Counted from the first letter of the stretch, positions 32,915 to 42,626 are shown. The stretch: 64,000 bases of DNA from Pseudomonas baetica (GCF_019733355.1 NZ_JAIHLQ010000016.1:1-64000); one strand, 5' to 3'. Program-made: numbers and translations. Notes: generated from the letters alone by a model not told the origin.

Positions 32915-35260
32915 GTGATTATTTCCAGGCACTTAACCAGACTGACCTCTGCCGGTATGTTTCTTGGGCTGAGCCTGTCGGCCCATGCGTTCAGCCCGGC
33001 CCTCGATACCAGCGCTGAAATCCGGCGCACCGGTTTTGGCGTACCGCATATCCGTGCGCAGGACGAACGTGGTCTCGGTTTCGGGATCGGATACGCCTAT
33101 GCGCAGGACAACCTGTGTCTTTTGGCCAACGAGATCGTAACGGTCAATGGTCAGCGTTCACGCTATTTCGGGCCGGAGCAGTTCACCGTCGAACAGCGCG
33201 AAAACCGTGTCAGCGATGTGTTTTTCACCTGGCTCAATACACCTGAGGCGGTCAACGAATTCTGGCGGGCGCAACCTGCTCAGGTGCGGGATCTGGTGCA
33301 GGGTTATGCTGCCGGCTATAACCGCTATCTAGCCCAGCGCCGTGAGCAGGGCCTGCCGCAACAATGTCAGGGCGAGTGGGTGCGCGATATTTCGCCTCAA
33401 GACCTGGTGAAACTGACGCGTCGCCTGTTGGTCGAGGGGGGTGTCGGCCAGTTCGCCGAAGCCCTGGCGGGCGCCACGCCGCCTCATGCCACGGCTCGGG
33501 TTGAACACGTCAGTCACGCCTACGCGTTGGCCGACGCCCGCCTGCAGCGCTTCGCACTGGACCGTGGCAGCAATGCCGTGGCGGTGGGCAGTGAACGCTC
33601 CTTCAACGGTCGCGGGATGCTGTTGGCCAACCCTCACTTTCCCTGGGTTGGCGGTATGCGTTTCTATCAAATGCACCTGACCATTCCTGGCAAGCTCGAT
33701 GTCATGGGCGCGGCCTTGCCGGGATTGCCGATGATCAACATTGGCTTCAACCAGCACCTGGCCTGGACTCACACAGTCGACTCTTCCAAGCACTTCACCC
33801 TGTATCGGCTGCAACTCGATCCGAAAGACCCGACGCACTATTTGCTCGATGGTCAATCAGTGCCGATGAGCAAGCAGACGGTAACCGTGCAGATCAAACA
33901 GGCTGATGGGCAGGTAGTGCCGGTCGTACGTGACGTCTATAGCTCGAAGTTCGGGCCGATCGTGCAGTGGCCGGGCAAGCTCGACTGGGATAATCAGTTT
34001 GCCTACAGCCTGCGTGATGCCAACCTCGATAACGATCGTGTGCTCAAGCAATGGTATGCAATGAACCAGGCTTCCTCGCTCGAGCAATTGCAGAACTCGG
34101 TGCACAAGATCCAGGGAATCCCGTGGGTCAATACGCTCGCAGCGGATGACAAGGGGCAAACGCTGTACATGAACCTGTCCGTGGTGCCGAACGTCAGCCG
34201 TGAAAAACTGGCCAGGTGCAGCGACCCGCGAGCCGGTACCAAGATGATCGTGCTGGACGGCTCCAACAGCGATTGCGCCTGGGACATTGATCCGAAAGCA
34301 GCGCAAAAGGGTATTTATGCGTCCAGCCAATTGCCGCAATTGCTGCGCAAGGACTTCGTCCAGCACTCCAACGATTCCGCTTGGCTGGCCAACCCGGCGC
34401 AACCGCTCACCGGTTTCTCGCCGCTGATCAGTCAGGAAGGCCAGCCGTTGGGCTTGCGCTCCCGGTTTGCGCTGGAGCGTCTGGCTGGCCTGAGTAAAAA
34501 AGGGTCGGTGGCGGTGCAGGATCTGCAGCAAATGGTGATGGATGATCAGGTCTATCTGGCGAGCCAGGTTGCACCCGATCTGTTGGCGTTCTGCGCCACC
34601 GACCTTGGTGCCGATGCGCAAGCACTGAAACCGCTGTGTGCCAGCCTCAAGGCGTGGGACGGTCGGGCCAATCTGGATGCGGGCCTGGGTCTGGTGCATT
34701 TCCAGAACATCATGCAAGCGTTGCAGACGTCAGGGGATATCTGGCGCGTGGCCTTCGATCCGAAAGACGCACAACACACACCGCGCGGTCTGGCTGTCGA
34801 GCAGCCAGCGGTGGCCAAGGCACTGCGTGAAGCGATGCTGGCGTCGGTCGCGTCGGTCGACAAGATGGGTCTCGCGCCGCAAACCCGTTGGGGTGATATT
34901 CAAGTGGCCAGCAGTGGTGGGCAGCAGACGCCGATTCATGGCGGACCGGGTACGCTGGGGATCTACAATGCCATCCAGAGCGTGCCCCGCGAAGACGGCA
35001 AACTTGAAGTGGTCAGCGGCACCAGTTATCTGCAAGTCGTGACCTTCGATGAGAAAGGTCCGCACGCGCAGGGACTGTTGGCGTTCTCGCTGTCCAGCGA
35101 CCCGGCATCGAAGTATTCGCGGGACCAGACCGAGGCGTTCTCTAAGAAACGGTGGAGTGTGCTGCCGTTTACGGAACAACAGATCCTGGCGGATCCGCAG
35201 TATCAGGTGCAAACCATTGGTGGTTCGCTGGGCAAGGCCGCAGAAGTGGCTGCGCAATAA
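32915..35260 (+). CDS. pvdQ: Acyl-homoserine lactone acylase / pyoverdine maturation acylase PvdQ
   Basis: 781 residues from a GTG at 32915 with AGGAG five bases upstream; longer in-frame starts lack a site. A signal peptide (FLGLSLSAHA) precedes the alpha chain. The Ntn-hydrolase cleavage site is visible as RGSNAVAVGSE with the nucleophile Ser219 after Gly218. The sequence follows P. aeruginosa PvdQ closely (ADIRW/AEIRR-GVPHIRA, HFPW-GAMRFYQMHLTIPG, HLAWTHTVD). This periplasmic enzyme removes the myristoyl group of the pyoverdine precursor and can hydrolyse long-chain acyl-homoserine lactones. No other pvd gene is in the window. Confidence 0.93.
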   Translation: MIISRHLTRLTSAGMFLGLSLSAHAFSPALDTSAEIRRTGFGVPHIRAQDERGLGFGIGYAYAQDNLCLLANEIVTVNGQRSRYFGPEQFTVEQRENRVSDVFFTWLNTPEAVNEFWRAQPAQVRDLVQGYAAGYNRYLAQRREQGLPQQCQGEWVRDISPQDLVKLTRRLLVEGGVGQFAEALAGATPPHATARVEHVSHAYALADARLQRFALDRGSNAVAVGSERSFNGRGMLLANPHFPWVGGMRFYQMHLTIPGKLDVMGAALPGLPMINIGFNQHLAWTHTVDSSKHFTLYRLQLDPKDPTHYLLDGQSVPMSKQTVTVQIKQADGQVVPVVRDVYSSKFGPIVQWPGKLDWDNQFAYSLRDANLDNDRVLKQWYAMNQASSLEQLQNSVHKIQGIPWVNTLAADDKGQTLYMNLSVVPNVSREKLARCSDPRAGTKMIVLDGSNSDCAWDIDPKAAQKGIYASSQLPQLLRKDFVQHSNDSAWLANPAQPLTGFSPLISQEGQPLGLRSRFALERLAGLSKKGSVAVQDLQQMVMDDQVYLASQVAPDLLAFCATDLGADAQALKPLCASLKAWDGRANLDAGLGLVHFQNIMQALQTSGDIWRVAFDPKDAQHTPRGLAVEQPAVAKALREAMLASVASVDKMGLAPQTRWGDIQVASSGGQQTPIHGGPGTLGIYNAIQSVPREDGKLEVVSGTSYLQVVTFDEKGPHAQGLLAFSLSSDPASKYSRDQTEAFSKKRWSVLPFTEQQILADPQYQVQTIGGSLGKAAEVAAQ

Positions 35261-35285
35261 GCACAGCGTTAATTGAGCCAGGCAT

Positions 35286-35323
35286 GAAGGCCGCACCCGC
35301 AAGGGCGCGGCCTTCAGCTTTTT
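35286..35323 (+). terminator. Rho-independent terminator of pvdQ
   Basis: GAAGGCCGC/GCGGCCTTC, nine base pairs, followed by AGCTTTTT on the plus strand. Its right arm overlaps the last bases of the convergent fecR-like gene. Confidence 0.85.
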
Positions 35324-36315
35324 GGCGGTTGCTTGGGCATCGAATTGATTACCGGGTTGCCTTCCTTGTTGCGCGTCAGATAGACGGGCAAGACTTTGGG
35401 CAGAGAGTTGGCGAGGTTGTTGAGTTCTTTGATGTTGTAGATGCCGCCTACCCGAATCGAACCGGTGTGGGTGTCGGCGAGCATCAACGGCTTGGCCAGG
35501 TAACGGTTGATCAGCGGCAACGCGTCATCGAGTGCCATGTTGTCCAGCACCAGTTTGCCGCTGCGCCAGGCCAGTGAAGTGTCGTTGGGGTATGTCTGGC
35601 TGACCTGCGGCGTGTAGTCGCCGTGTCTGTAGCGTGCCTGCATGGACGGTCCGAGACGCAAACCATCGCCCGGTAATGCGGTGTTGCTGGTCACCCGCAC
35701 CGAACCTTCGATCAGGTTGACCCGCACTTGATCCTCATACTTCCAGACGTTGAAACGCGTACCGGTTACCCGAATCCGGCCCTCGCCAGCACGTACGATG
35801 AACGGGCGAGACAGGTCGTGACTGACCGCAAAGTACGCCTCACCTTTTTTCAGGGTGACGCGCCGTTCGTTTTTGAAATTGCTGAAGGTCAGATCAGTGT
35901 TCAGGTTCAGTTCGAGCTGACTGCCGTCACTGAGCGTGACCTGGCGGACATTGTCGGTGGCTGAGAGATGCTGATAGCTGTTGGGCAGCCAGCCAAGATT
36001 CCATCCGGTGTAGGCCGCCAGCGGTAACGCGAGCGCGCAGACCGTCGCCGCTATAACGTATTGACGCCACGAGCGGGCAGGCTGGGGAATCGGCGAAGCA
36101 ACGGCAGGTTCGGGGCGTGGCAGGTGTCCGGCAACGTCCCAAATCTCCAGCATGGCCTCATACTCGAACGCATGCAGCGGATGCGCGGCGTGCCAATGCT
36201 CGAAAGCGCGACGCTCTTCATCTGTGCAGTCAGCGGCGTGCAGACGCATGCACCAGTGCGCAGCGGCATCGGTGACGGCATCGTATTCGGCTTCCGAGAG
36301 AGTGTCTTGGGTCAT
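35314..36315 (-). CDS. FecR-family anti-sigma / sigma-regulator protein (orphan)
   Basis: 333 residues from the ATG at 36315 (AGGA site). Residues 1-65 form the cytoplasmic sigma-binding domain with the WxxRL and FEHWHAAHPLHAFEYE motifs of FecR regulators. A transmembrane helix is at about 86-108, a periplasmic FecR domain follows (LSDGSQLELNLNTDLTF, VKKGEAYFAVSHD-like), and an STN-like C-terminal part ends the protein. FecR proteins normally sit directly after an ECF sigma gene and near a TonB receptor; neither adjoins this one. Confidence 0.9.
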   Translation of the reverse strand: MTQDTLSEAEYDAVTDAAAHWCMRLHAADCTDEERRAFEHWHAAHPLHAFEYEAMLEIWDVAGHLPRPEPAVASPIPQPARSWRQYVIAATVCALALPLAAYTGWNLGWLPNSYQHLSATDNVRQVTLSDGSQLELNLNTDLTFSNFKNERRVTLKKGEAYFAVSHDLSRPFIVRAGEGRIRVTGTRFNVWKYEDQVRVNLIEGSVRVTSNTALPGDGLRLGPSMQARYRHGDYTPQVSQTYPNDTSLAWRSGKLVLDNMALDDALPLINRYLAKPLMLADTHTGSIRVGGIYNIKELNNLANSLPKVLPVYLTRNKEGNPVINSMPKQPPKS

Positions 36316-36466
36316 TGAGTCGTCCTGATTTCGCACATTCTAACCTTGACGGGAAGTTGCCGAGAACATCCGTCATGGCATTTGCCCATCAAAACGGAAC
36401 TTATTTTTTCTCAGCTACCCAACCTGAAGGACTGATTCGCGTACCCGAGTGATGGGTGTGAAGGCG

Positions 36467-36497
36467 TGCGCAGGTTTCGAGCCCTGCGCATTTTTTT
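36467..36497 (+). terminator. Plus-strand Rho-independent terminator without an upstream gene
   Basis: TGCGCAGG/CCTGCGCA, eight perfect pairs (36467-36474 and 36483-36490), loop TTTCGAGC, then seven Ts. It points along the plus strand, but the nearest plus-strand gene ends at 35260 and has its own terminator. It could end a small RNA transcribed from about 36320-36460. Confidence 0.75.
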
Positions 36498-36505
36498 GCG
36501 CTTTT

Positions 36506-39500
36506 TCAGGGAAGCGGCACCGGATCCAGTTGCCGACCCATCTCGCAAACGAGGCGGGCGATGGAGTCGGCGTTGCGCAAAATCACATCGATGCGCACAT
36601 CCGCTGAGTGCCTATCAAGAAACGCATTGCGGGCCTCGTCCATGGTCGGGGTGAGGGTCAGATCGAGAATGTCTTTGCTGATGTCTTCAGCCCCCGGGAT
36701 TTTATCCAGACTGAAAAATAAACCTTTTTTCTTGCTCCAGCGTGCAAACAGGGCTTCTCGGGGGGTAGTGAGCGACAACGCCTGAGTCTGGAGGTCTAGC
36801 AACTCCTGCTGGATAGTCTGGCCGTACACCGTGAGGGTTTCGATCAAGTCGTGAAACGGGCGCCGTGCCTCCAGGGTGGCAATATCCTTGGCCTTCGAAT
36901 ACTGGTGGGCAAACTCGTGGATCAGTGTCGCTGCTTGAGCGTGGCCATCAATGTCGAAAGGCTCGATGAGGGAGGGTGCGTACCAGCTCAACTGCGGGTT
37001 GAAAAAGTTTTCGGTGAAGTGAACCATTTTGCGGTGGTCGTTGTTCAGCACAAACGCAATGACGCAGGACTGGAAGGCATTGGAACCCACAACGAAGCGA
37101 TCAGTGTTCAACAGGTCATCGTCGGGATCCACCAACGCCTGGCAAATGGGCACGATCGCCTTGTTGAGTTTGCTCAATAAACCGCTATCGACTTGGGCCA
37201 CGCCGAAAAACACTTTGAGAAATCCATCCAGACGGGTGCCAGGAACGTTGGCTTTCAACTGGACCAGATTGTGCAGGCTGTTGAACGCATATACGCGGGC
37301 AAGATCAACAGCGTGTTGCAGTATTTGCGCTTTCTGGGGATGGTTGCGGCGTATTTCCTTCATACCGATGGCTTCGATGTTCAGCATGACCCTGCGATCC
37401 AACTCCAGGGTATATCGCTTGTGCAGTCTGGAGATTGCTTTGCCGTAGTGCACCGCATGGCGATCGGGCGCCAGCAAGAGTCGCGAGCCGGTCAATCGTA
37501 ATGACGGACCGGGCTTTTCATCGTTAAGAATCTGCCAGACCGCCCCCGGTTGGTCGACACGATGAACCTTGCCGGCGATAGCGGTATACGTACGCTTGCT
37601 GATCGGATCCTCATAGGTGCCGTTTTTAGCGTCACGCTTGAGATCCTCAAGCGCCACTGCCGTGGTTTCAAACGCCTGTAGCTCGGTGCGCCTGGGTGAC
37701 GTTAAACGGATCTGCGACCACGCCGGGGCCACCAGGGCGGGCGAGTTCGACAATGCGTCAACGTTACCGGCGGTGCTCTCTGTTTTGGCTGAAGAAAGAA
37801 TGGAGAGAGCGGATTCTGCCGAGGCGGCGCCTTCGCTCGTCAGGCGGCCCAGACTGATCATCTGCACCGCGCCGTCGATAAATGATTTCAGGGCTTGCGT
37901 CCAATGATGATCCTGCAGGTTTTCAGCCGAATTCTTGAAATCCTTGTACGCCTGCCAAAGGAATGTCACGTACGAGAGTTTGCCCGGCAGCAACCCCGAG
38001 ATCGGATGGGGGCCATGACTGAACAGGTTTTTCGCCGCTTCCCAATCGTCTTGAGCATGGCTGAGCGCCTGGCAACTCAACAATTGCGGCAGCAGCTTGA
38101 GGTTGTCACTGAAGAGCCTGTGCAACAGGTTGCCGGTAATGGCGCGGCCCGACAGTGCCATTTCACTGGTTTCGCCGACGCTCGCCTGCAAAAGCCCCCG
38201 AAATATTGATTGCTGTGCTATCGGCAGACGGCGAATCACCAGATCCTGAAAGCTGCCCGGCGTGTTCACGGCCGCGATCAGGCTCTGCTCATTGGCGAAT
38301 TCGCGAAAAAGCTGTTGCGCATAGGGCGCATAAAGGACCAGTGGCCCGGGCTGACCGCCGCCCGGGCCAATGATGTAAAGTCCAAGCGTTTCGACAGCGC
38401 TTGCGCCTGCTGTTTTGACCAGCGACAACGGATACGCCATGGCATGAGCTCCCTCAACGGTTGCCCGTGCTATGCCGTCCGGTATGTCGAGCACTTGGCA
38501 AAGGCAATCGAAGGCGCTGGCGGACAATTGCTGTTGCAGTTTCAATCCATGTGCATGTTGCAACAGTTGCCAGGGCGTCTGCCGAATGAAGCGTTCTTTG
38601 CGTGCTTGGGACTGAGCAGCGTCGTCGGAGAGCGCATCGGTAATTTTTCTGGCGAAAACCGTCGGAATCGCCAGCGACAACAACAGTTGCCGGACAGTAT
38701 TTTGATCCAGGCCTGCGGGGAGTGGCTTTTTCGTCCTCGCGGCGACTTTGAAGCCGGTACCCTGGGCGATGTTGATATGGTTCAACGCAAAATCGGTGAG
38801 CGCGAGGGCAGGGCCCGCCAAGGCCAGATTGGGGATGATCTGGATGTCTTGCGGCTCGAGCGGGTTGCCTTTGAATCGAGCGTCGAGCAATGACTTCAAC
38901 GTCTGACTGACGTAATCGGCCAGAGAGGGCAGGCCGCTGAGGTAGTCCTTGTGATCGACCACGCTACGGCGCCATTGCTCAAGCAGTTCGAGATGCAACT
39001 GCTGCTCGTCCACTGGCGCCATGCCCAGCCAGGCGGGTAGCGATTGTTGCTGGTTGATGGCCGTTGCCAGGTGAATCGTTCGCAGCAGGTTGGTATCGAT
39101 TGCCGTTCTTTTGAGCGTGGCCAGGGCTGGCGCGAGTCCGGCGCGGTCCTTCAGGCGTTCGCGTACCGCGTCGCAACGTGCAAGGAAGTGCTCAATGCCA
39201 GATTGTGCGCGGTTGTGCAGAATATTGTCCTCGATCAACCGTAAGGGACCCAGGGTGTACGCCTGATGGTGCTGGCGTGCTTGGGGAGCAAGGTTTTCCA
39301 GAAAAGCCAGACGCGCCACGCTGTCCTTCAACCGTCGGCTCAGCGCCTGCCGCGCAACAGTAATATTGGCCAATACTTCCAGCCCCAGCGCGGGCGTCCA
39401 CACAATTACCCTTCCCGAGTGCAGGTCGTCGAGCCCGCCACGTTCTGTCAGCAAAACGCAGTGAGCCAAAGGCAAGGGCTCTTTCGCACCGCGACTTTCC

Positions 39501-41362
39501 AGGGTAAGTGACCAGGCGTCGGGGCGAAATCCATTGAGTGAACGTCTGTTGTCGCGGCTGGGCTGATCGGGATGGAACACGGTATCGACAATCGCCTGTT
39601 CGGCCGTTTTAAGCGAGCCACTGAGCACCCGCAACGCCGCTTCACCGGTTACCCCGACAAACAGCGAGTGAGCCAACTGTGATCTCATTTTTTCAAGGTA
39701 ACTGCGCTGCTCCTTCGCGGTGGCGGTGGGCTGCCCCCTGAATGAGCCAGTGAGCAAGGCATCGATGCCATCGCATGATCTCGCGATCTCCCGGACCCTG
39801 TGTGCCAGCACCCTGGAAGGTTGTTGCACGCCGGCCAGCACCGGCCTTGTCGACCACCGTTTACCGGCATCCACTTCCAGCAACCGCTCGTTGATCATCG
39901 AGCGGATATCCAGGGACTTATCGAACATGGCATGGATATCAACGCAGCCATCGCTGTGGCGATATACCTGCAAGGCAAATTCGATGCTTTGCCTCTGTTT
40001 GGTGATGATGGCCTCGAACAGCACGTTGAAAATCTCGCCGCCGATGCTTTCGCCGCTCACCTGAGGCCGGTCGAAGCCGATAAAGCGTTGACGCTCTTCA
40101 AGGTTCAACAAGCCGTAGAATTCGTCCTCGTGCCCAGGCGCGCGCAGCTTGCTCAACACGGTATCTTTCAGGTCGTTGTAATCCTCAAGCACCTGCAAAC
40201 CCATGGTCGGTGTGTAAAGGCAGGCATCTGTGTGACTGATGATCAAAGAGCCCGCCAGCTCGACATAATTGGGCTCGTACTCCCACAGGCGCACTTTCTC
40301 GAGGGTTGGGCGAGGGGGCGACAAGGCGTCCGGCTGAATCATCTGGTGCAGTGTGGCGAACTGACTGGCGTCGAGGGTGCCGGTTTCGCGCTTGATCAGC
40401 AGTTCGGCGCGTGCCTGTTCTTTCAGTGCTTCACCGAAGAAGACGCGCCGTGTTGATCCCTCCGTGGCGGGAGCGTTCCAATAGCGTTCCATTTCGTGAA
40501 ACAGCAGCATCTGCAACTTGCCCGACGCCTGTTGCAGCGCCTCTTCCCAAATCGCCTGATCGCCTTCGACCGGTGCATGCCCGGGATTGGAGAACTCATG
40601 CAATGGGTCCGGCGGCCAGCTTCGATGCCGGTAAAGCATCAGCACGGCTTCGCTCAGGCTTGTTGAGTCATGCCAGTGCCGGGCCGGTTCCGAACCTGAG
40701 GCGGTGTCAGGGTTGGTGACGGCGGCGTCCGTGTAAAAATTGACCCGGGTTTGCCTCTGCTTCAGGTTGGGGAAACCGTCTTTCAACAGATCATCGAGAA
40801 TCGTTTCTATCAGGGAGGTGAGCGAGGGCAAACGCTTCAATTCGCCAAGCATGGCCGCCGCGTTCAATTTCTGGCACGCCAGAATGGCGCTCTTCTGGCT
40901 ATCGAAAATATCCCCCTCGATTGTTTCGTAGCTCAGCGTAAGGCTGCTCTGTTCGACCACTTCTCTGCGCTGGGATAAAGCGAGAAAAGCCAGCAACTGA
41001 TCCTCTTCTTTGGCTTCCTCCAAGCGTTTTTCGAGTAACGCCTCTAGGGTCGCAAGGCTGTCGTATTTCTTGATGTCTTCGTAAGGGGTGTAGAGGATTA
41101 CGCCTTTGTCGTCGGGGGTTTCGCTGAATATGAAACTGCCGGCCAGCGTGATGGGCGGTGCCGTGCCGGCGCTGATGCGAATGTTCCGGGCAAGCATGGG
41201 CGGCGATTGCTCGCTGCGTAGCGCGTGTGTGGCCAGTTTTACATGGGCCAGCCAGTTGAAGTCCTTACTGTTGAGGTTGTGGGACTTGCCTGTTTGTTCC
41301 CAAAGACCGGGGAAATTCAGGGTTTCGGGGAACAGCAGTGGGGAGGCTGTCTCAGGCATCAT
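36506..41362 (-). CDS. 1618-residue toxin-like protein (DUF6543/dermonecrotic-toxin-like) with C-terminal M35-like metalloprotease region
   Basis: No signal peptide. A segment recurs four times, at about 73-133, 369-428, 632-700 and 993-1055: an LAGS/PLAH strand, a V-x-x-(Y/W)-T/A-P turn, then an amphipathic helix pair ending in an R-rich F-L-x-L. This layout matches the large Pseudomonas proteins annotated with the dermonecrotic toxin domain (DUF6543). The C-terminus carries LIHEFAH with HEFAH at 1482-1486, Asp1493, and a later NADSIARLV near 1597, the order of zinc ligands and motifs in aspzincin (M35) peptidases. Upstream, VHFTENFFNP resembles the strand before the M35 helix. Probably a secreted toxin aimed at eukaryotic cells; secretion route unknown. 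The RBS at 41362 is weak, with ATGATG at the start. Confidence 0.8.
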   Translation of the reverse strand: MMPETASPLLFPETLNFPGLWEQTGKSHNLNSKDFNWLAHVKLATHALRSEQSPPMLARNIRISAGTAPPITLAGSFIFSETPDDKGVILYTPYEDIKKYDSLATLEALLEKRLEEAKEEDQLLAFLALSQRREVVEQSSLTLSYETIEGDIFDSQKSAILACQKLNAAAMLGELKRLPSLTSLIETILDDLLKDGFPNLKQRQTRVNFYTDAAVTNPDTASGSEPARHWHDSTSLSEAVLMLYRHRSWPPDPLHEFSNPGHAPVEGDQAIWEEALQQASGKLQMLLFHEMERYWNAPATEGSTRRVFFGEALKEQARAELLIKRETGTLDASQFATLHQMIQPDALSPPRPTLEKVRLWEYEPNYVELAGSLIISHTDACLYTPTMGLQVLEDYNDLKDTVLSKLRAPGHEDEFYGLLNLEERQRFIGFDRPQVSGESIGGEIFNVLFEAIITKQRQSIEFALQVYRHSDGCVDIHAMFDKSLDIRSMINERLLEVDAGKRWSTRPVLAGVQQPSRVLAHRVREIARSCDGIDALLTGSFRGQPTATAKEQRSYLEKMRSQLAHSLFVGVTGEAALRVLSGSLKTAEQAIVDTVFHPDQPSRDNRRSLNGFRPDAWSLTLESRGAKEPLPLAHCVLLTERGGLDDLHSGRVIVWTPALGLEVLANITVARQALSRRLKDSVARLAFLENLAPQARQHHQAYTLGPLRLIEDNILHNRAQSGIEHFLARCDAVRERLKDRAGLAPALATLKRTAIDTNLLRTIHLATAINQQQSLPAWLGMAPVDEQQLHLELLEQWRRSVVDHKDYLSGLPSLADYVSQTLKSLLDARFKGNPLEPQDIQIIPNLALAGPALALTDFALNHINIAQGTGFKVAARTKKPLPAGLDQNTVRQLLLSLAIPTVFARKITDALSDDAAQSQARKERFIRQTPWQLLQHAHGLKLQQQLSASAFDCLCQVLDIPDGIARATVEGAHAMAYPLSLVKTAGASAVETLGLYIIGPGGGQPGPLVLYAPYAQQLFREFANEQSLIAAVNTPGSFQDLVIRRLPIAQQSIFRGLLQASVGETSEMALSGRAITGNLLHRLFSDNLKLLPQLLSCQALSHAQDDWEAAKNLFSHGPHPISGLLPGKLSYVTFLWQAYKDFKNSAENLQDHHWTQALKSFIDGAVQMISLGRLTSEGAASAESALSILSSAKTESTAGNVDALSNSPALVAPAWSQIRLTSPRRTELQAFETTAVALEDLKRDAKNGTYEDPISKRTYTAIAGKVHRVDQPGAVWQILNDEKPGPSLRLTGSRLLLAPDRHAVHYGKAISRLHKRYTLELDRRVMLNIEAIGMKEIRRNHPQKAQILQHAVDLARVYAFNSLHNLVQLKANVPGTRLDGFLKVFFGVAQVDSGLLSKLNKAIVPICQALVDPDDDLLNTDRFVVGSNAFQSCVIAFVLNNDHRKMVHFTENFFNPQLSWYAPSLIEPFDIDGHAQAATLIHEFAHQYSKAKDIATLEARRPFHDLIETLTVYGQTIQQELLDLQTQALSLTTPREALFARWSKKKGLFFSLDKIPGAEDISKDILDLTLTPTMDEARNAFLDRHSADVRIDVILRNADSIARLVCEMGRQLDPVPLP

Positions 41363-41573
41363 CGAGTCTCGGTAGGGCGCGCTGGGCGCAAAAAATGAGG
41401 CCAGAGACTAAGCGGTGTGCTGCGGGCAAAGGTGGTAGATAGTTATCGCATTGCGAGCGCGAGCGCGGGTCATGCTGTTGCAGGGTTGACAGGGGGGCGC
41501 TTGGGCGTGGTTAATCGGTTCGCAAGTTCTCGGTACGCTGTTGTTCCCTCCAATAATCATTCTGGAGCTTCAG

Positions 41574-42614
41574 ATGTCTGCGCCACTCAATCCTGTGTCT
41601 TCTGCTGCCTCGTCCTCGTTAACCTTCGAAGCGCTGACGCAATTGCTTGAAACGATTTTTCTGCGCCATGGCACGTCGACGGAGGTCGCCAAGGTGCTGG
41701 CCGCCAACTGCGCCGGGGCCGAACGTGATGGTGCCCACAGCCACGGCGTGTTCAGGATTGCGGGCTATGTCTCGACCCTGAAAAGCGGCTGGGTCAACGG
41801 ACATGCCATACCGCAGGTCGAAGACGTCGCCTCGGGTTTCGTGCGCGTCGATGCCGGCAACGGTTTTGCCCAGCCAGCGCTGGCAGCCGCCCGGCCGTTG
41901 CTGGTGGAGAAGGCGCGTAGTGCAGGGATCGCGGTGTTGGCGATTCGCAACTCGCATCACTTTGCAGCCCTGTGGCCGGATGTCGAGCCTTTCGCTGAAG
42001 AGGGTCTGGTAGCACTCAGTGTGGTCAACAGCATGACCTGTGTGGTGCCGCACGGCGCTGATCGGCCATTGTTCGGCACCAACCCGATTGCCTTTGCCGC
42101 GCCACGGGCCGGCGCTGCACCGATTGTCTTCGACCTGGCCACCAGCGCAATTGCTCATGGCGACGTGCAGATCGCTGCGCGCAAAGGCGAACGGCTACCG
42201 GCAGGCATGGGCGTGGACAGCCTCGGTCAGCCAACTCAGGACCCCAGGGCGATTCTCGAAGGCGGGGCGTTGTTGCCGTTTGGCGGCCACAAGGGTTCGG
42301 CGTTGTCGATGATGGTGGAGCTACTGGCGGCAGCGCTGACCGGCGGTAATTTCTCATTCGAGTTCGACTGGTCGAACCACCCCGGCGCGAAAACACCGTG
42401 GACCGGGCAGTTGCTGATCGTGATTGACCCGAGCAAAGCGGCCGGACAAGGATTTGCCGAACGCAGCGAAGAACTGGTGCGCCAGATGCACGGAGTCGGG
42501 CTTAAACGATTGCCGGGTGATCGTCGGCATTTGCAGCGTGCCAGATCGCAGGTCGAGGGCATTGTGCTGGATGAGCACACCCGCGCGCAGTTGCGGGAAC
42601 TGGCCGGTTATTGA
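41574..42614 (+). CDS. dpkA: Delta-1-piperideine-2-carboxylate / delta-1-pyrroline-2-carboxylate reductase
   Basis: 346 residues from the ATG at 41574 (GGAG site). It belongs to the Ldh2/malate dehydrogenase-like family and follows DpkA of P. putida/P. syringae closely: AANCAGAERDGAHSHGVFRI, ARSAGIAVLAIRNSHHFAAL, FGTNPIAFAAPR, SAIAHGDVQIAARKGE, and LPFGGHKGSALSMMVELLAA. The enzyme reduces the cyclic imines made from D-lysine and D-proline with NADPH to give L-pipecolate and L-proline. It is a single gene ending in a strong terminator. Confidence 0.9.
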   Translation: MSAPLNPVSSAASSSLTFEALTQLLETIFLRHGTSTEVAKVLAANCAGAERDGAHSHGVFRIAGYVSTLKSGWVNGHAIPQVEDVASGFVRVDAGNGFAQPALAAARPLLVEKARSAGIAVLAIRNSHHFAALWPDVEPFAEEGLVALSVVNSMTCVVPHGADRPLFGTNPIAFAAPRAGAAPIVFDLATSAIAHGDVQIAARKGERLPAGMGVDSLGQPTQDPRAILEGGALLPFGGHKGSALSMMVELLAAALTGGNFSFEFDWSNHPGAKTPWTGQLLIVIDPSKAAGQGFAERSEELVRQMHGVGLKRLPGDRRHLQRARSQVEGIVLDEHTRAQLRELAGY

Positions 42615-42626
42615 GTGTTGCGGCCA

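Noticed and set aside
36461..36497. tRNA-like T-arm (GGTTTCGAGCC)
   Set aside because: No acceptor, D or anticodon arm; the sequence is the terminator hairpin.
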